Assembly: GCA_035362335.1 (NCBI GenBank)
Contig: DAOSDL010000002.1
Location: 186,001 to 250,000, forward strand
Reading direction: 5' to 3'
Length of the DNA: 64,000 nt
Origin: JAOSJT01 sp035362335
GTDB lineage: Bacteria; Bacteroidota; Ignavibacteria; SZUA-365
Part shown: piece by piece, positions 16,149 to 25,768 of the stretch
Numbering within the stretch: the first letter of the stretch is position 1
Layout: each line of letters begins with the position of its first letter
Notes under the pieces: model-generated
What the model was told of the DNA's origin: nothing
Database searches by the model: none
Seen by the model: only the letters and a program-made list of their open reading frames with translations
Program-made: the position numbers and the translations under genes

Positions 16149-18413
16149 TCAGTCCCGTATCACTGCGATTTTTGCCACACCGGCCTGTTTGCCATTGGCG
16201 GAGGCCGCGACGATGAAATACACACCGCTGGGCACGGGCGCGCCTTTCGCATCGCGTCCATCCCAGAATCCCACGCGGCCACCGGGCGACGGCAATTCGA
16301 CCACGAGATCACCCGCCACAGTCAGCACCTTGATAATGCTGCCCTCGACCAGGCCGTCGATCAACAAGCGATCATCCACGCTGTGGCGATAGGGATTCGG
16401 AGCCACGCGGATTTCCCCGAAGCTTTCGTTCGGCTGCGCGTACGGCGTCGAAAGACTGGACAAACCACGCCTCGTGGCGATATAGGCCACACCTGTTGAG
16501 GGGTGAACCACGATATCGATGATTTCATTGTCCAGCAGCGGACTATTGCGCGTGTCGTACTGCGCGATGATTTCCGAGCCATCGGGGGAAAGCACGAACA
16601 CACCGTCCTTGCTGCCCAGCCATTTGTTGTTCACGGGATCAATGGCGATGCTGGTGATGTACAGCCCCTCCACGTTGCATCGCGTGTTGAAGCAGGTTTT
16701 GGAAATGCGCTCGCTCACCTGCGGATTGAAAATGGTGCGAATGCCGCGGTCGGTGCCGATCCACACATCGCCCAGGCGATCCACCTCCACCGCGGTGACG
16801 AGGTCCGTGGCGTTGATGCCATTCGCATCGGTCGCCGGGAACCATTTGAACTGATCATCACTGGTCAACGCAGGCGTGCCATTGTCGTCGTGCATGAACA
16901 TTCCGCTCCACGTCGGTGTGGAGGTGAAAATCCCCCATTTCGCACCGAATTGATCCACGGTCATCGCCGAAGCGTACAGGCCCGTTGGAGCCGATGGCAA
17001 ACGGAAAAAGTACCAACTCCCGTCGACTGTGCGGCAGCCGAGATGGCTGGTATTCGTTTCGTTGTGCAATGTCCACACATTTCCTTTGCTGTCGACGGTG
17101 ACTCCTTCGACCGAAGCGTAATTGGCGTCCACTGTCACACCGGGAAAGCCCGGGACATTCGCGGGATTGAAACCGCTGAAACTCCCATCGGGCGACAGAC
17201 GCAGCACACCATTGCCGCGTGTGGAGAACCACAGCGTGCCATCACCCGCCACCGCGGCGTACATCATGTTGTTGGTCTTGATGTCTGGATCGGTCGCCAC
17301 AAGATAATTGCGCCATCGCGCACCATCGAAGCGGTAAAAGCCGCGCCCTCCGTCCGATAAACCCGATGTGCCCCAGAGCATGCCCGAGCCATCCACGACC
17401 ATGGATTTGAAGAAATTCGAACCCGGTCCCTCGGGTTTACGGAACGTCCACGGACTTCCCTCCACATACGTGGTTACTCCTGCCGTGGAGGCGAGATGCA
17501 CCGCGGCATCAATGACATGCACATCGGTGAAACGTGGCTGCGAAGGATAGGCGCCGTTGTCCAGCCGATCACCCACCGTCCGCGCATCCTCGCCAATGCG
17601 CCAACTCATGAGCTGCACAGTGGTGAGCACGAGCAATTCCCCACCGTGAGGTGCGAGCGCACGGATGCTGCCGGAGCCACCGGCCAGTGTGTGTCGCTCC
17701 TGCCAGCCCCCGCCGGTGAATTCATACAAGGCTCCCGATGTCGCAGCAACGATGCGGCCGCCAAATGAGGCAATCGCTTGCACATCGGCATCGCCGGCAC
17801 CGGGAAAAACGGTGTAACTCGTCCAGTTCGCCGGATCCTTCAGATTCGGATTATCGAGATCGGCGGTGGCGATACCGTTCTCCGTGGCTACCCAGATGCG
17901 TGTGCCATCAAGAAGCACATCGCGCACAGCGCTTTGCGCCGCGAGTTCGCCAAATTTCGTATAGGTATCTCCGAATTCCTGGCGGTCGACGTTGTACACC
18001 GCCAGTCCGAACTCCGTGCCGATGTACAACAACGGAGCGCGCGCGCCCAGCCATGTGATGCCCCGCCGCGAGTACTGTGTAGCCCGCGCGATATCGCTTA
18101 CAGACATCCAATTTCCGTCCATGGCGATGTTGAGCATGCCCGCACTGGAACCCACAACAATGCCGCCGTCGAGGGCGGTCACTGCCGTGTAATCGATGTC
18201 CGAGAGTCCGTCGACGTTCGTATAGCGGGTGAATCCGCCATTGCGCTCGACAAACACACCGCCACTGCTGGCGGCCATGATGCCCGCGTCGCTCACGGCG
18301 ATGTCCCGCACATTCTGCATGTCGGTGAGTGTTTGCCACGTCCCCACCTGCGCATGCAGGATCGTGACGCCCAAGAGCAGCATCGCGGCGCACTGGGATA
18401 TGAAGTGGCGCAT
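16149..18413 (-). CDS. porZ: PorZ-like double beta-propeller protein with T9SS C-terminal domain
   Basis: The product has 754 aa. A signal peptide ending LHAQ is followed by GTWQTLTDMQNVRDIAV, then AASSGGVFVER and YTNVDGLSDIDYTAV. That opening matches the style of PorZ, the T9SS attachment-complex subunit involved in A-LPS delivery, and the length matches the roughly 776 aa of characterised PorZ. Two propellers of short WVATENGIATAD-like blades are visible, then a C-terminal domain (IRVAPNPYRH and SGVYFIVAA). A generic ligand-sensor propeller is the alternative. Its ATG overlaps the ribH stop (TGATG), so the two genes are translationally linked. Confidence 0.65.
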   Translation of the reverse strand: MRHFISQCAAMLLLGVTILHAQVGTWQTLTDMQNVRDIAVSDAGIMAASSGGVFVERNGGFTRYTNVDGLSDIDYTAVTALDGGIVVGSSAGMLNIAMDGNWMSVSDIARATQYSRRGITWLGARAPLLYIGTEFGLAVYNVDRQEFGDTYTKFGELAAQSAVRDVLLDGTRIWVATENGIATADLDNPNLKDPANWTSYTVFPGAGDADVQAIASFGGRIVAATSGALYEFTGGGWQERHTLAGGSGSIRALAPHGGELLVLTTVQLMSWRIGEDARTVGDRLDNGAYPSQPRFTDVHVIDAAVHLASTAGVTTYVEGSPWTFRKPEGPGSNFFKSMVVDGSGMLWGTSGLSDGGRGFYRFDGARWRNYLVATDPDIKTNNMMYAAVAGDGTLWFSTRGNGVLRLSPDGSFSGFNPANVPGFPGVTVDANYASVEGVTVDSKGNVWTLHNETNTSHLGCRTVDGSWYFFRLPSAPTGLYASAMTVDQFGAKWGIFTSTPTWSGMFMHDDNGTPALTSDDQFKWFPATDANGINATDLVTAVEVDRLGDVWIGTDRGIRTIFNPQVSERISKTCFNTRCNVEGLYITSIAIDPVNNKWLGSKDGVFVLSPDGSEIIAQYDTRNSPLLDNEIIDIVVHPSTGVAYIATRRGLSSLSTPYAQPNESFGEIRVAPNPYRHSVDDRLLIDGLVEGSIIKVLTVAGDLVVELPSPGGRVGFWDGRDAKGAPVPSGVYFIVAASANGKQAGVAKIAVIRD

Positions 18414-18892
18414 CAGGATGGCTGCCCTTCGATGGCCTTGTAGAGATTGAGCATTTCGATGGCGGTAAGCGCAGCCTCCCAACCCTTGTTGCCATGCTTG
18501 AGACCGGCGCGCTCCAGCGCTTGCGCGGTGCTGTCGGTAGTAAGCACACCGAACGCCACGGGCACACCGCTCTCCATCGAGAGATTGGCGATTCCCTTGG
18601 TCACTTCCGCCGCAATGTAGTCGAAATGTGGTGTTTCACCGCGTATCACCGCGCCAATGCAAATCACCGCGTCGTAATTGCCCGTGCCTACCAGCTTGCG
18701 CGCGACGAGAGGCAATTCAAACGATCCGGGACAAAGGACGACATCGTATTGTTCCTCGGTGGCACCGTGCCGCTGGAGGCAGTCGATCGCGCCTTCCACG
18801 AGGCGGCGGGTTATAATGTCGTTGAAGCGGCTGGCGATAATGGCGTAACGAAACGTCCCTGCGTGCAGGGTACCTTGAATGGTCGTGTGCAT
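18413..18892 (-). CDS. ribH: 6,7-dimethyl-8-ribityllumazine synthase
   Basis: The product (159 aa) catalyses the penultimate step of riboflavin synthesis, condensing the dihydroxybutanone phosphate with the amino-ribitylamino-uracil. The family motifs are present: ASRFNDIITRRLVEGA, CPGSFELPL, GAVIRGETPHFDYI (active-site His), GVPVAFGVLTTD and GNKGWEAALTAIEM. Start is ATG 18892. It lies 14 bases after the PHP gene, and its stop overlaps the next start. No other riboflavin gene is in the window. Confidence 0.96.
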   Translation of the reverse strand: MHTTIQGTLHAGTFRYAIIASRFNDIITRRLVEGAIDCLQRHGATEEQYDVVLCPGSFELPLVARKLVGTGNYDAVICIGAVIRGETPHFDYIAAEVTKGIANLSMESGVPVAFGVLTTDSTAQALERAGLKHGNKGWEAALTAIEMLNLYKAIEGQPS

Positions 18893-18906
18893 GCGTCTCC
18901 TCGACG

Positions 18907-19734
18907 TTACTGAATGAACAGGCGACGTTTCATCGCCTGCACGGTATCCACGGTAATGGTAAAGGTGCCGAAATTCGGATAGTCGTTGCGCTTGCCGCCA
19001 TGGAAATCGGAGCCCCCGCTCTCCAGAAGAAAGTACTCCGAGGCGATACCGCGATAGTACCTCCTGCGGTGCTCGTCGTGCGCGGGATGCACAACCTCCA
19101 CTCCATCGATGCCGGCGTGGATGAGATAGGAAAGGTCGTTCTCGCTCACATACCAACCCGGATGGGCGAGAATGCTGATGCCGCCAGCGTTGGCGATGAT
19201 TTCCACTGCGTCCTCGGGCGAAATCTTGTACTTGGGCTCGAAGGCGGGTCCGCTTTCGCCGATGTAACTTTCAAACGCCTCGGCGTAGTTCTCCGTCAAT
19301 CCCTCGTCGAGCATCGCGGCCGCGATATGCGGACGCCCGACAGCGCCCAACCCCGCATGCTCGAGCACGCTGTCGAAGTCCAGCGGTAAATCGAGGTTGT
19401 TGAGTTTGCGGACAATGCGCTCGGCGCGTATGAAACGTTCCTTTTTCAAAAAGGACAGCGTGTCGCGCAATTGCCTGTTGTCCGGATCGAACATGTAACC
19501 GAGAATGTGAATGTCCTTGGTGCCAAGAGTGGAACTTAATTCCACACCGGGAATGATTTCAATGCCAAAATCCCCCGCCACACCCATGGCCTCGCCGATT
19601 CCGTCTATATTGTCGTGATCGGTGATGCTCAATACGCCGATGCCGACTTCGTGCGCGCGCATCACCAGTTCGCGCGGCGACAGCGCGCCGTCCGAATAGT
19701 AGGTGTGCGTATGCAGATCGACTTTTCCGCTCAT
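18907..19734 (-). CDS. PHP-domain phosphoesterase (TrpH/RNase AM-like)
   Basis: The product (275 aa) is a metal-dependent phosphoesterase of the family that includes 3',5'-nucleoside bisphosphate phosphatase and RNase AM. Metal-binding PHP motifs are visible: DLHTHTYYSDG at the N-terminus, ITDHDN, GVELS, AHPGWY and GGSDFHG at the C-terminus. The domain covers nearly the whole chain with no polymerase fused, which fits the stand-alone TrpH type. It precedes ribH with a 14-base gap, likely in one transcript. The substrate is inferred from the family only. Confidence 0.88.
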   Translation of the reverse strand: MSGKVDLHTHTYYSDGALSPRELVMRAHEVGIGVLSITDHDNIDGIGEAMGVAGDFGIEIIPGVELSSTLGTKDIHILGYMFDPDNRQLRDTLSFLKKERFIRAERIVRKLNNLDLPLDFDSVLEHAGLGAVGRPHIAAAMLDEGLTENYAEAFESYIGESGPAFEPKYKISPEDAVEIIANAGGISILAHPGWYVSENDLSYLIHAGIDGVEVVHPAHDEHRRRYYRGIASEYFLLESGGSDFHGGKRNDYPNFGTFTITVDTVQAMKRRLFIQ

Positions 19735-19785
19735 GATCGGGCGTTGATGAATGGAACACGGGTGGCATGATGGCGCGCGGGCCGG

Positions 19786-20565
19786 CTATTGCTCAACGAA
19801 CAACAGGTACACGAGATACCCCAAACCCACTTGAACAATAGCCAGCGAAATGCCTGCATAAATATCGTATTTTTTGACCTCAGATAGCAACGCTCCATCC
19901 GGTTTCCGGAGGTAATCCTCGTACAAACCATCGGCATGTTGCTTGAACATGACCGAAGCCACACCGGCGATGAGGGCGAGTCCGGCGGGAACGGCCACGC
20001 GCAAGCCCGGCGCGGAAATATCGCCCTTCCACTCCTCCAGCATTGGCGCGCTCTGCTCCGCGTGAAGCGTGACAATATGCGCCTCGTCCTCCACCACGTC
20101 CGCACGCAGGGACACATCACTATACCCCGCCGCACGGAGTGTCAGCAGGCTGCTGTCGCGCGGAACATCCAGCGGTGTGTGGCCGAGCAGAGTATCGCCG
20201 CGAAACACCGCCGCGCCGTGAGGCACACTGCGGAGACGCAGTCGTGCCTCGAAGCGAACGAAGACCACACCCTCGCGCTCGCCGGGCATCGGGCAGCGCA
20301 GCTCTTTGCTCCGCGCTCCCCACACGGCACGCCCGGGATAATACACCGTCAGACTGTCGGCCAGGGCTCGCGACACGCGCAGTGGTGTGCGGCCCAACAG
20401 CGAATCCCCGCGATACACCTCCGCCGATCGCGGCTCGCTCTCGACCATCACCCACGGCGAAAATGCGGGTTCGATATCCTGTGCGCGCAACACTCCCGTG
20501 AACGTCAGCATCGTGCAGCAGCCGAAGAGCATGGCGAAGAGAAGCACGCGGCGATCACCGCTCAT
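19786..20565 (-). CDS. PEGA-domain membrane protein
   Basis: The product (259 aa) has an N-terminal signal/anchor (VLLFAMLFGCC...VLRAQ). Two PEGA-like repeats follow, with VESEPRSAEVYRGDSLLGRTP near 45 and VPHGAAVFRGDTLLGHTP near 120. Two hydrophobic segments lie at the C-terminus. PEGA domains are extracytoplasmic beta modules, probably binding polysaccharide or protein. Two adjacent ATGs exist; I chose 20565 because AAGGAGG is then 5 bases away. The start lies inside the end of the preceding propeller lipoprotein gene. Confidence 0.78.
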   Translation of the reverse strand: MSGDRRVLLFAMLFGCCTMLTFTGVLRAQDIEPAFSPWVMVESEPRSAEVYRGDSLLGRTPLRVSRALADSLTVYYPGRAVWGARSKELRCPMPGEREGVVFVRFEARLRLRSVPHGAAVFRGDTLLGHTPLDVPRDSSLLTLRAAGYSDVSLRADVVEDEAHIVTLHAEQSAPMLEEWKGDISAPGLRVAVPAGLALIAGVASVMFKQHADGLYEDYLRKPDGALLSEVKKYDIYAGISLAIVQVGLGYLVYLLFVEQ

Positions 20566-21697
20566 CATCGCCTCCTTCGCCTTCGTGGTGAAACATCCAC
20601 GCCGTGCCTTCCTCATCCACAAGCAACACGCCACGTTCACTCAGCAAGGGAACCATGGCGCTGCGTTTCGGCACGCGGACGAGCGGCTCGAAATCATCGC
20701 GCTCGCGCCGCAGCACACCAAGAGTTCCGTCCCGCTGCATCAGCAACAGTCCATCAAACGCCGGGACGGGAGTCGCACCCGGCAAACCCCGCGTCCGCCA
20801 GGTATGGCGCGTCGTGCCATCACGCGCATCGAGCAGCAGCACGCGGCCGTCGGCCAGGGCAACCACCACATTGCCATTCCACAGCGCGGGAGCAACATGG
20901 CATTCCGCCCCCAGCGAAACCGAGGCGCGGACGGCTCCACTCTGAAGGTCAACGATGCACAAAGCACCGGCGCGGTTCACCGCCACCGCAGCATCACCCA
21001 CCACCATCGGTCCGGCCACGTAGGCGACGCCACTCGCGTGCCGCCACAACTCCGCACCATCGCGCAGCGCAAGTCCGCGCATATCGCCGTGCATATCGGT
21101 CACAAGGAGGACGTCCCGTCCCGCCGCTGGTCCGGCGCTGAATGCGGTGCGGAATTCGCGCGTCCACACAAGCGATGAATCCGGTATGGAATAGCGTTGC
21201 ACGCGGCCTGTCACCGTAGTGATGTACACCGAGGCGCTGTCGACGCACACTGCGCTTTCCACGGGATCGATGCGACGTTCCCACAGCAGCGCGGCGCTGC
21301 GCACATCGTAACATTGCAGGGTGGCTTCGGAGCCATTGCCCGCCACCAGCAAGCGCTCGCCCGCAAGCGCGGGGCTGCCATCGATGTACCACCGCGTATT
21401 GATGCGTCCAACCTGCTCGCCGCTGTTGAGCGAGAGGATGTCCACAATGCCACCCAGCACGGGAACGAAGGCCAGATCGCCCAGCAACAGCGGAGTTCCC
21501 GCTCCGGTGTAACCCGACAGCGAGCGATCCCAGGCCGGCACGAGCGTGCGCAACACCTGTGGTCGCGCACCGTTGCGCTGCGCGTTGCCGCCCTCCTGCG
21601 TCCAATCCCAGGCACCCGCGGCGGGTGCCACGTCCATGAAGCTGCTCTGTGAACAGGCAGCGAACAGCAGGCCAAGCATGAGGATGGCTATGCGCAT
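20555..21697 (-). CDS. PQQ-like beta-propeller lipoprotein
   Basis: The product (380 aa) is a predicted lipoprotein with lipobox LFAAC (Cys15). It is built of propeller blades such as LLVAGNGSEATLQCYDVRSAALLWERR and VVVALADGRVLLLDARDG, the outer-membrane BamB/PQQ-like fold. The start is fused to the upstream stop (TGATG at 21697). The upstream gene encodes a putative outer-membrane barrel. A BamB-like scaffolding role beside that barrel is possible, but there is no direct evidence. It overlaps the PEGA gene downstream by about 11 bases. Confidence 0.8.
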   Translation of the reverse strand: MRIAILMLGLLFAACSQSSFMDVAPAAGAWDWTQEGGNAQRNGARPQVLRTLVPAWDRSLSGYTGAGTPLLLGDLAFVPVLGGIVDILSLNSGEQVGRINTRWYIDGSPALAGERLLVAGNGSEATLQCYDVRSAALLWERRIDPVESAVCVDSASVYITTVTGRVQRYSIPDSSLVWTREFRTAFSAGPAAGRDVLLVTDMHGDMRGLALRDGAELWRHASGVAYVAGPMVVGDAAVAVNRAGALCIVDLQSGAVRASVSLGAECHVAPALWNGNVVVALADGRVLLLDARDGTTRHTWRTRGLPGATPVPAFDGLLLMQRDGTLGVLRRERDDFEPLVRVPKRSAMVPLLSERGVLLVDEEGTAWMFHHEGEGGDDER

Positions 21698-24489
21698 CAG
21701 AAATCCCATCCGAAGAAAAATTGGTGGTACATGTCGCCCTGCAACTGCGTGAAATTCCGCTCGATGCGTTTGCCGATGTCGTAACGCAACACCAGAATGC
21801 CGAAAAGGCTGAAGCGCAATCCCGCGCCAATGCTTCCGAGTGTTTCTCCGTAGTGCTCGTCCCAGCTGTTTCCCGCGTCGACGAACACTGCTCCACGCAT
21901 GATACCCAGATTGATGGAACCGAACGGCAGATCGAAACCCACGCGATCCAGCACGGGGAAGCGCAGCTCCACGCTGCTCAACCAGCGCTTCGTGCCGCGT
22001 ATAGACCAACGGGGCCATCCGCGCAAATCCCAACTGCCGCCCAGAAAATAGCGCCGCGCCTCCTTGCCGTGATTGTACAGGAATTCGAAGCGCGTGGCAA
22101 CAGCCGAGCGGAGGCCGATGCGGAAGTATCGGCGATAATCGAACATCGCCGAATAGTAGTTCACATTCGAATACCGCAGGTCGGTGGTGTAGGACAAGGT
22201 GAGGTTGAAACGATTCCCATCGATCGGTCCTGTCCAATAGTACAACGCGTTGTCCTTCACATACGATACGCTGTTGGTGAGCAACAAGGCCTTGCGCTGC
22301 CGCACCTCGGCCAGGGCTTCCTTGTCGGAACTGCTCAGCGACACCGAACCTTCAAAGCGCCGGAACTTGCTCAACGGATACGCCACGGCGAAATAGCTGC
22401 CGAATGCGCGCTCGCGGAAGTAACGGTCCGGATCGAGCAAATCGTAGCGCCGTCCGGCGTAATGAAACATGCCGTAACTGTATGGATGCTTGCGCCCAAG
22501 CGAAATGCGCGACACGGCGATGTTGAAGCTGCTGAGGAATTCACTCGACGTCTGCGCGGTGTTGTACAGCAGAAAATAGTATCGATCATCACCCAGCATA
22601 TCGCTCACGCTCAGTGCCGCGCCTCCCACCGTGCCGAATACGGGATCGGTGGAAATGGCGCTCTGGGCGATGTCGATCTGATACTGCTTGTCGTACTGCA
22701 CCCGCGTCACATCACCGCCTCCAGCGTGGGTGGCTACGCTCCATGGATCCGTGGCGCGGTAAGGCCGCAACGGTCGCACCACGGGCAGGGAATCAAGGCG
22801 CTCCAGCGCCAATCCGAGACGATTGATGGTGAAGGCCCCGGCATCGTAGGCGGAAAACAACACGTCTCCATCCTCTGTCCAATGCGGATCGAACGCCGCC
22901 GTGGTGAAGCTGCTCGCGCGTCGCACTTCCGGCAACATTCCCGCCACGCCTTCCGCGCGCAGCACATGCAGATTGTGCGTGCCATCGCGATCGCTTGTGC
23001 ACACGATCCACGCGCCGTCGGCGCTCCACGCGGGCGAGAGATAGTTGCAACTGTCCTGCGTCAGCGCGGTGATGCGCGCCGTGGCGAGATCGAACAGATA
23101 GAGATTGTACATCCCCTCCGCGCCATGGCGGCCACGGTCGGAGGCGAAGAGCAGTCGCTCTCCGTCTGGAGACCATTGCACATCGCGGTCGTCATAACTG
23201 TCGCGCGTGAGGCGATCGACGGCGCGGCTGCGAAGATCCAGGATGTACACATCCTGTTCACCCGCCGCGTTGAGCGCCGAACAGGCGATGCGCGTGCCAT
23301 CGGGCGAAAACGAGGGGGTGCCGATCATCACCACATCGCGCAGGCTGAAGGTCGTACGCATGCGGCGCGCCGGCACATCGTACAGATGCAGCACATCGCG
23401 CTCGCCACTTTTCGTCACGAAGGCGAGCAAGCCATCGGGTCCGAGGGCCAGGCGCGGACCGAAGAGATGGAAGGATTCGAAACGATCATCGCGCTCGCCA
23501 CGCACAAGCTGCTCGGCCTCGCCTCCGGTGATCGAGCGCATGAACACACCGGTGTACCCATCGGTGTTGGCAATGTAGAGCACATACGTGGAATCGCCCC
23601 GACGGTAGTACAGCGGCTTGGCGTTGAATCCCTCGCGCAGTATCGGCGTCGATGCGTCGGAAGGACGGTCGTGCGTGGCCATCAGCGGATAGTAGCGCTT
23701 GCGCAAATCGCGCATCCAGCGGCGATCGAATTCCTCGGCGCTCACTCCGAGTGTGAGCTGCATCACCGCCGAAAACTCCTCGGCCTTCCAGAAATTGTCG
23801 ATCAGTCGCAGTACGTAATCCCTGCCGAATTCCCGCGCGATGAAGCCCATCGCATCCTGGCCGAGCTTGTACATGAGAAAACTGCCGCTGATCATCCACA
23901 TGGCCGATGTGGGTACGGCGTAGCCGTTGAGCACGGCGTCGCGCACCACCATTTCGGCCTGGCTGTCCCATTGCGTGGAGTAGTATTCGGCCAGTCCTTC
24001 CACATACCACAACGGCAAATAGCGGTCGGCGCGCTGGCCGCGCGCGCGCATCACCCGCTCGAGCTTGTTGTGCATGAACACATGTACCAGCTCGTGGTTG
24101 ATCACGTGGCGGAATTGCTCGAGCGAGCCGGCGCTCGGTATCACCACGCGGCCTTTCAGAAATTCGAAAAATCCTCCCACCCCATCCGGAATAAAACCCG
24201 GGGTGACGTTGGTCTGCTGGAAGTGAATCGGCGAGCTGTAGAAAATCAGCGGAATGCGGTGGAGGATGGTGAAGTTGAACTCCCGCTCCAGGCGCGCGAA
24301 ACTTTCCTCGGCCATGGTCGCGCCTTTGCCCGCGAGTTGCTCCATCTCCGGATAGTAGTAAATGTCGAAATGCTCGGTGCGCAGAATGCGCCAGTCGAAT
24401 TCGGTGTAGGAAATCTTGTTCCTTCCGAAAGGCAGGAATTGCGCCTGCAACTCCGATCCCGCGAGCAGGAGGAGCAGCAGAACCACCAC
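21697..24489 (-). CDS. Gluzincin-like metallopeptidase fused to a TolB-type propeller and an Omp85-like barrel
   Basis: The product has 930 aa with a signal peptide (VVLLLLLLAGSELQAQ). Residues 132-136 are HELVH, a zinc-peptidase HExxH, followed by WYVEGLAEYYS, which supplies the downstream Glu of gluzincins. Residues about 290-580 hold TolB/DPP-like blades (GTPSFSPDGTRIACS, VQWSPDGERLLFASD, PAWSADGAWIVCTSD). Residues about 640-930 are beta-rich and end in aromatic strands (LRYDIGKRIERNF and a final Phe), like an Omp85/BamA-type barrel. The start is GTG 24489: there is no ATG between it and the upstream stop. This is a surface-anchored protease candidate. Confidence 0.82.
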   Translation of the reverse strand: MVVLLLLLLAGSELQAQFLPFGRNKISYTEFDWRILRTEHFDIYYYPEMEQLAGKGATMAEESFARLEREFNFTILHRIPLIFYSSPIHFQQTNVTPGFIPDGVGGFFEFLKGRVVIPSAGSLEQFRHVINHELVHVFMHNKLERVMRARGQRADRYLPLWYVEGLAEYYSTQWDSQAEMVVRDAVLNGYAVPTSAMWMISGSFLMYKLGQDAMGFIAREFGRDYVLRLIDNFWKAEEFSAVMQLTLGVSAEEFDRRWMRDLRKRYYPLMATHDRPSDASTPILREGFNAKPLYYRRGDSTYVLYIANTDGYTGVFMRSITGGEAEQLVRGERDDRFESFHLFGPRLALGPDGLLAFVTKSGERDVLHLYDVPARRMRTTFSLRDVVMIGTPSFSPDGTRIACSALNAAGEQDVYILDLRSRAVDRLTRDSYDDRDVQWSPDGERLLFASDRGRHGAEGMYNLYLFDLATARITALTQDSCNYLSPAWSADGAWIVCTSDRDGTHNLHVLRAEGVAGMLPEVRRASSFTTAAFDPHWTEDGDVLFSAYDAGAFTINRLGLALERLDSLPVVRPLRPYRATDPWSVATHAGGGDVTRVQYDKQYQIDIAQSAISTDPVFGTVGGAALSVSDMLGDDRYYFLLYNTAQTSSEFLSSFNIAVSRISLGRKHPYSYGMFHYAGRRYDLLDPDRYFRERAFGSYFAVAYPLSKFRRFEGSVSLSSSDKEALAEVRQRKALLLTNSVSYVKDNALYYWTGPIDGNRFNLTLSYTTDLRYSNVNYYSAMFDYRRYFRIGLRSAVATRFEFLYNHGKEARRYFLGGSWDLRGWPRWSIRGTKRWLSSVELRFPVLDRVGFDLPFGSINLGIMRGAVFVDAGNSWDEHYGETLGSIGAGLRFSLFGILVLRYDIGKRIERNFTQLQGDMYHQFFFGWDF

Positions 24490-24619
24490 GCTTGGTACTA
24501 TGGCTGCACGTGCTTCGATATCACCATCCGTTCATGCCGCGGTGACGGACGCGGGCGGCGCCTCCCGCCGTATTGCGCATCGGCGCCCGCGCCACGGGAG
24601 TTCCACGGGGCGTGGGCGA

Positions 24620-25681
24620 TCAGCGGCGCGCCAGCGCGTCCTTGAGTCTGTTGATATTGGCGATCGGAAAAGGGTCCACACCCGTGCCGACAGCAAGGTA
24701 AAAGCTAACCCAGTCGCCGAGGTAAATCAATCCCAAAATCCGTGAGAGCAATTCTTCTTCCTCGGCGTACACTTCCAGAACATTTCCGGCCAGCGGACGG
24801 ATAATATCCAACGTCACATCCAGACGCGTGCGAATCTGTGGCAATTCATCGCGATCATGCAGCACCACAACACAAATGCGCTGCAGCAAATCGGGCTGTC
24901 GCTCCCAACCCACGATCTCGTTGTGATTCATTTCGGGCAGCACATTGCTCCATGCGAGGGTCTTCGCGTTCTCCTCGATCTGGCAGCGCCAGCGCTGCAA
25001 CACCGCCTCCAGCGGATACTGTGCTCCGTAGAACACGGGCAGATGGTCGTGCAACGCCTCGGCGATGGTGATGGCGGGATTCTCGTCGTCGGTGTAATCG
25101 GCGAAGCGCTTGGCCAGGCGGTCGAGATCGGACACCAGCGCGCGAAGCGTGGATTCCTGAATGTCGAACAGGTCGCAGCGCGCGGCGATCATGAGCAGCG
25201 GCGCGAACAGGTAGCCCAGGGCGCAGCGCGGCGCGAGTCCGCCCGGAATGATCGCGGCGGGAATACCCTGCGCCTCGGCGCGCTCAAGCAATGCGCCTCC
25301 ACTGGTCACCACCACGCACGCCGCTCCGCGGTCGCGGGCTGCATCAAAGGCGGCGAGAGACTCCTCCGTGCCGCCGGAATAGCTCATCACCACCACCAGC
25401 GTGTGCGCATCCACCCAGGCCGGAAGCTGATAATCGCGATTGACCACAATGGGGCAGCGCGCCTTGTCGGCCACTACCATGCGCAACACATCGCCGCCAA
25501 TGCCCGAACCACCCATGCCGCACACAAGCATCGCGCGAATCGCGCGCGTGTCCAGTCCCGTCAACGGCACGGTATTGCCAATATCCAACCCTGTGCGAAT
25601 CTGTCCGGGAAAATCACACAGCACCGAGTACATATCGGTGGAATCGTAGGCGTGGATGCGGTCGGCGTACATGGAACTCAT
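24620..25681 (-). CDS. Bifunctional phosphoglucose/phosphomannose isomerase (SIS domain)
   Basis: The product has 353 aa from the chosen start. It carries SIS-domain motifs MLVCGMGGSGIGGD and VVVMSYSGGTEESL, then WSNVLPEMNHNEIVGWE. That layout is typical of the archaeal/bacterial dual-specificity Pgi/Pmi family, which interconverts glucose-6-P or mannose-6-P with fructose-6-P. It directly follows a conventional pgi. Start ATG 25681 is the first good one; an in-frame GTG at 25741 would add 20 residues. No strong Shine-Dalgarno is visible. Confidence 0.9.
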   Translation of the reverse strand: MSSMYADRIHAYDSTDMYSVLCDFPGQIRTGLDIGNTVPLTGLDTRAIRAMLVCGMGGSGIGGDVLRMVVADKARCPIVVNRDYQLPAWVDAHTLVVVMSYSGGTEESLAAFDAARDRGAACVVVTSGGALLERAEAQGIPAAIIPGGLAPRCALGYLFAPLLMIAARCDLFDIQESTLRALVSDLDRLAKRFADYTDDENPAITIAEALHDHLPVFYGAQYPLEAVLQRWRCQIEENAKTLAWSNVLPEMNHNEIVGWERQPDLLQRICVVVLHDRDELPQIRTRLDVTLDIIRPLAGNVLEVYAEEEELLSRILGLIYLGDWVSFYLAVGTGVDPFPIANINRLKDALARR

Positions 25682-25768
25682 GATGAAGCGCTCTGGAGAA
25701 TGAAACAACGGTGATACAGCATTGATGGAACGAGAAATCACGCACCGGTCGATTACGCGAACACGGCG

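Noticed and set aside
21721..24645. A 974-codon plus-strand open frame over the metallopeptidase gene
   Set aside because: It has no domain, no signal and His/Arg/Gly-rich composition typical of an antisense shadow in GC-rich DNA.
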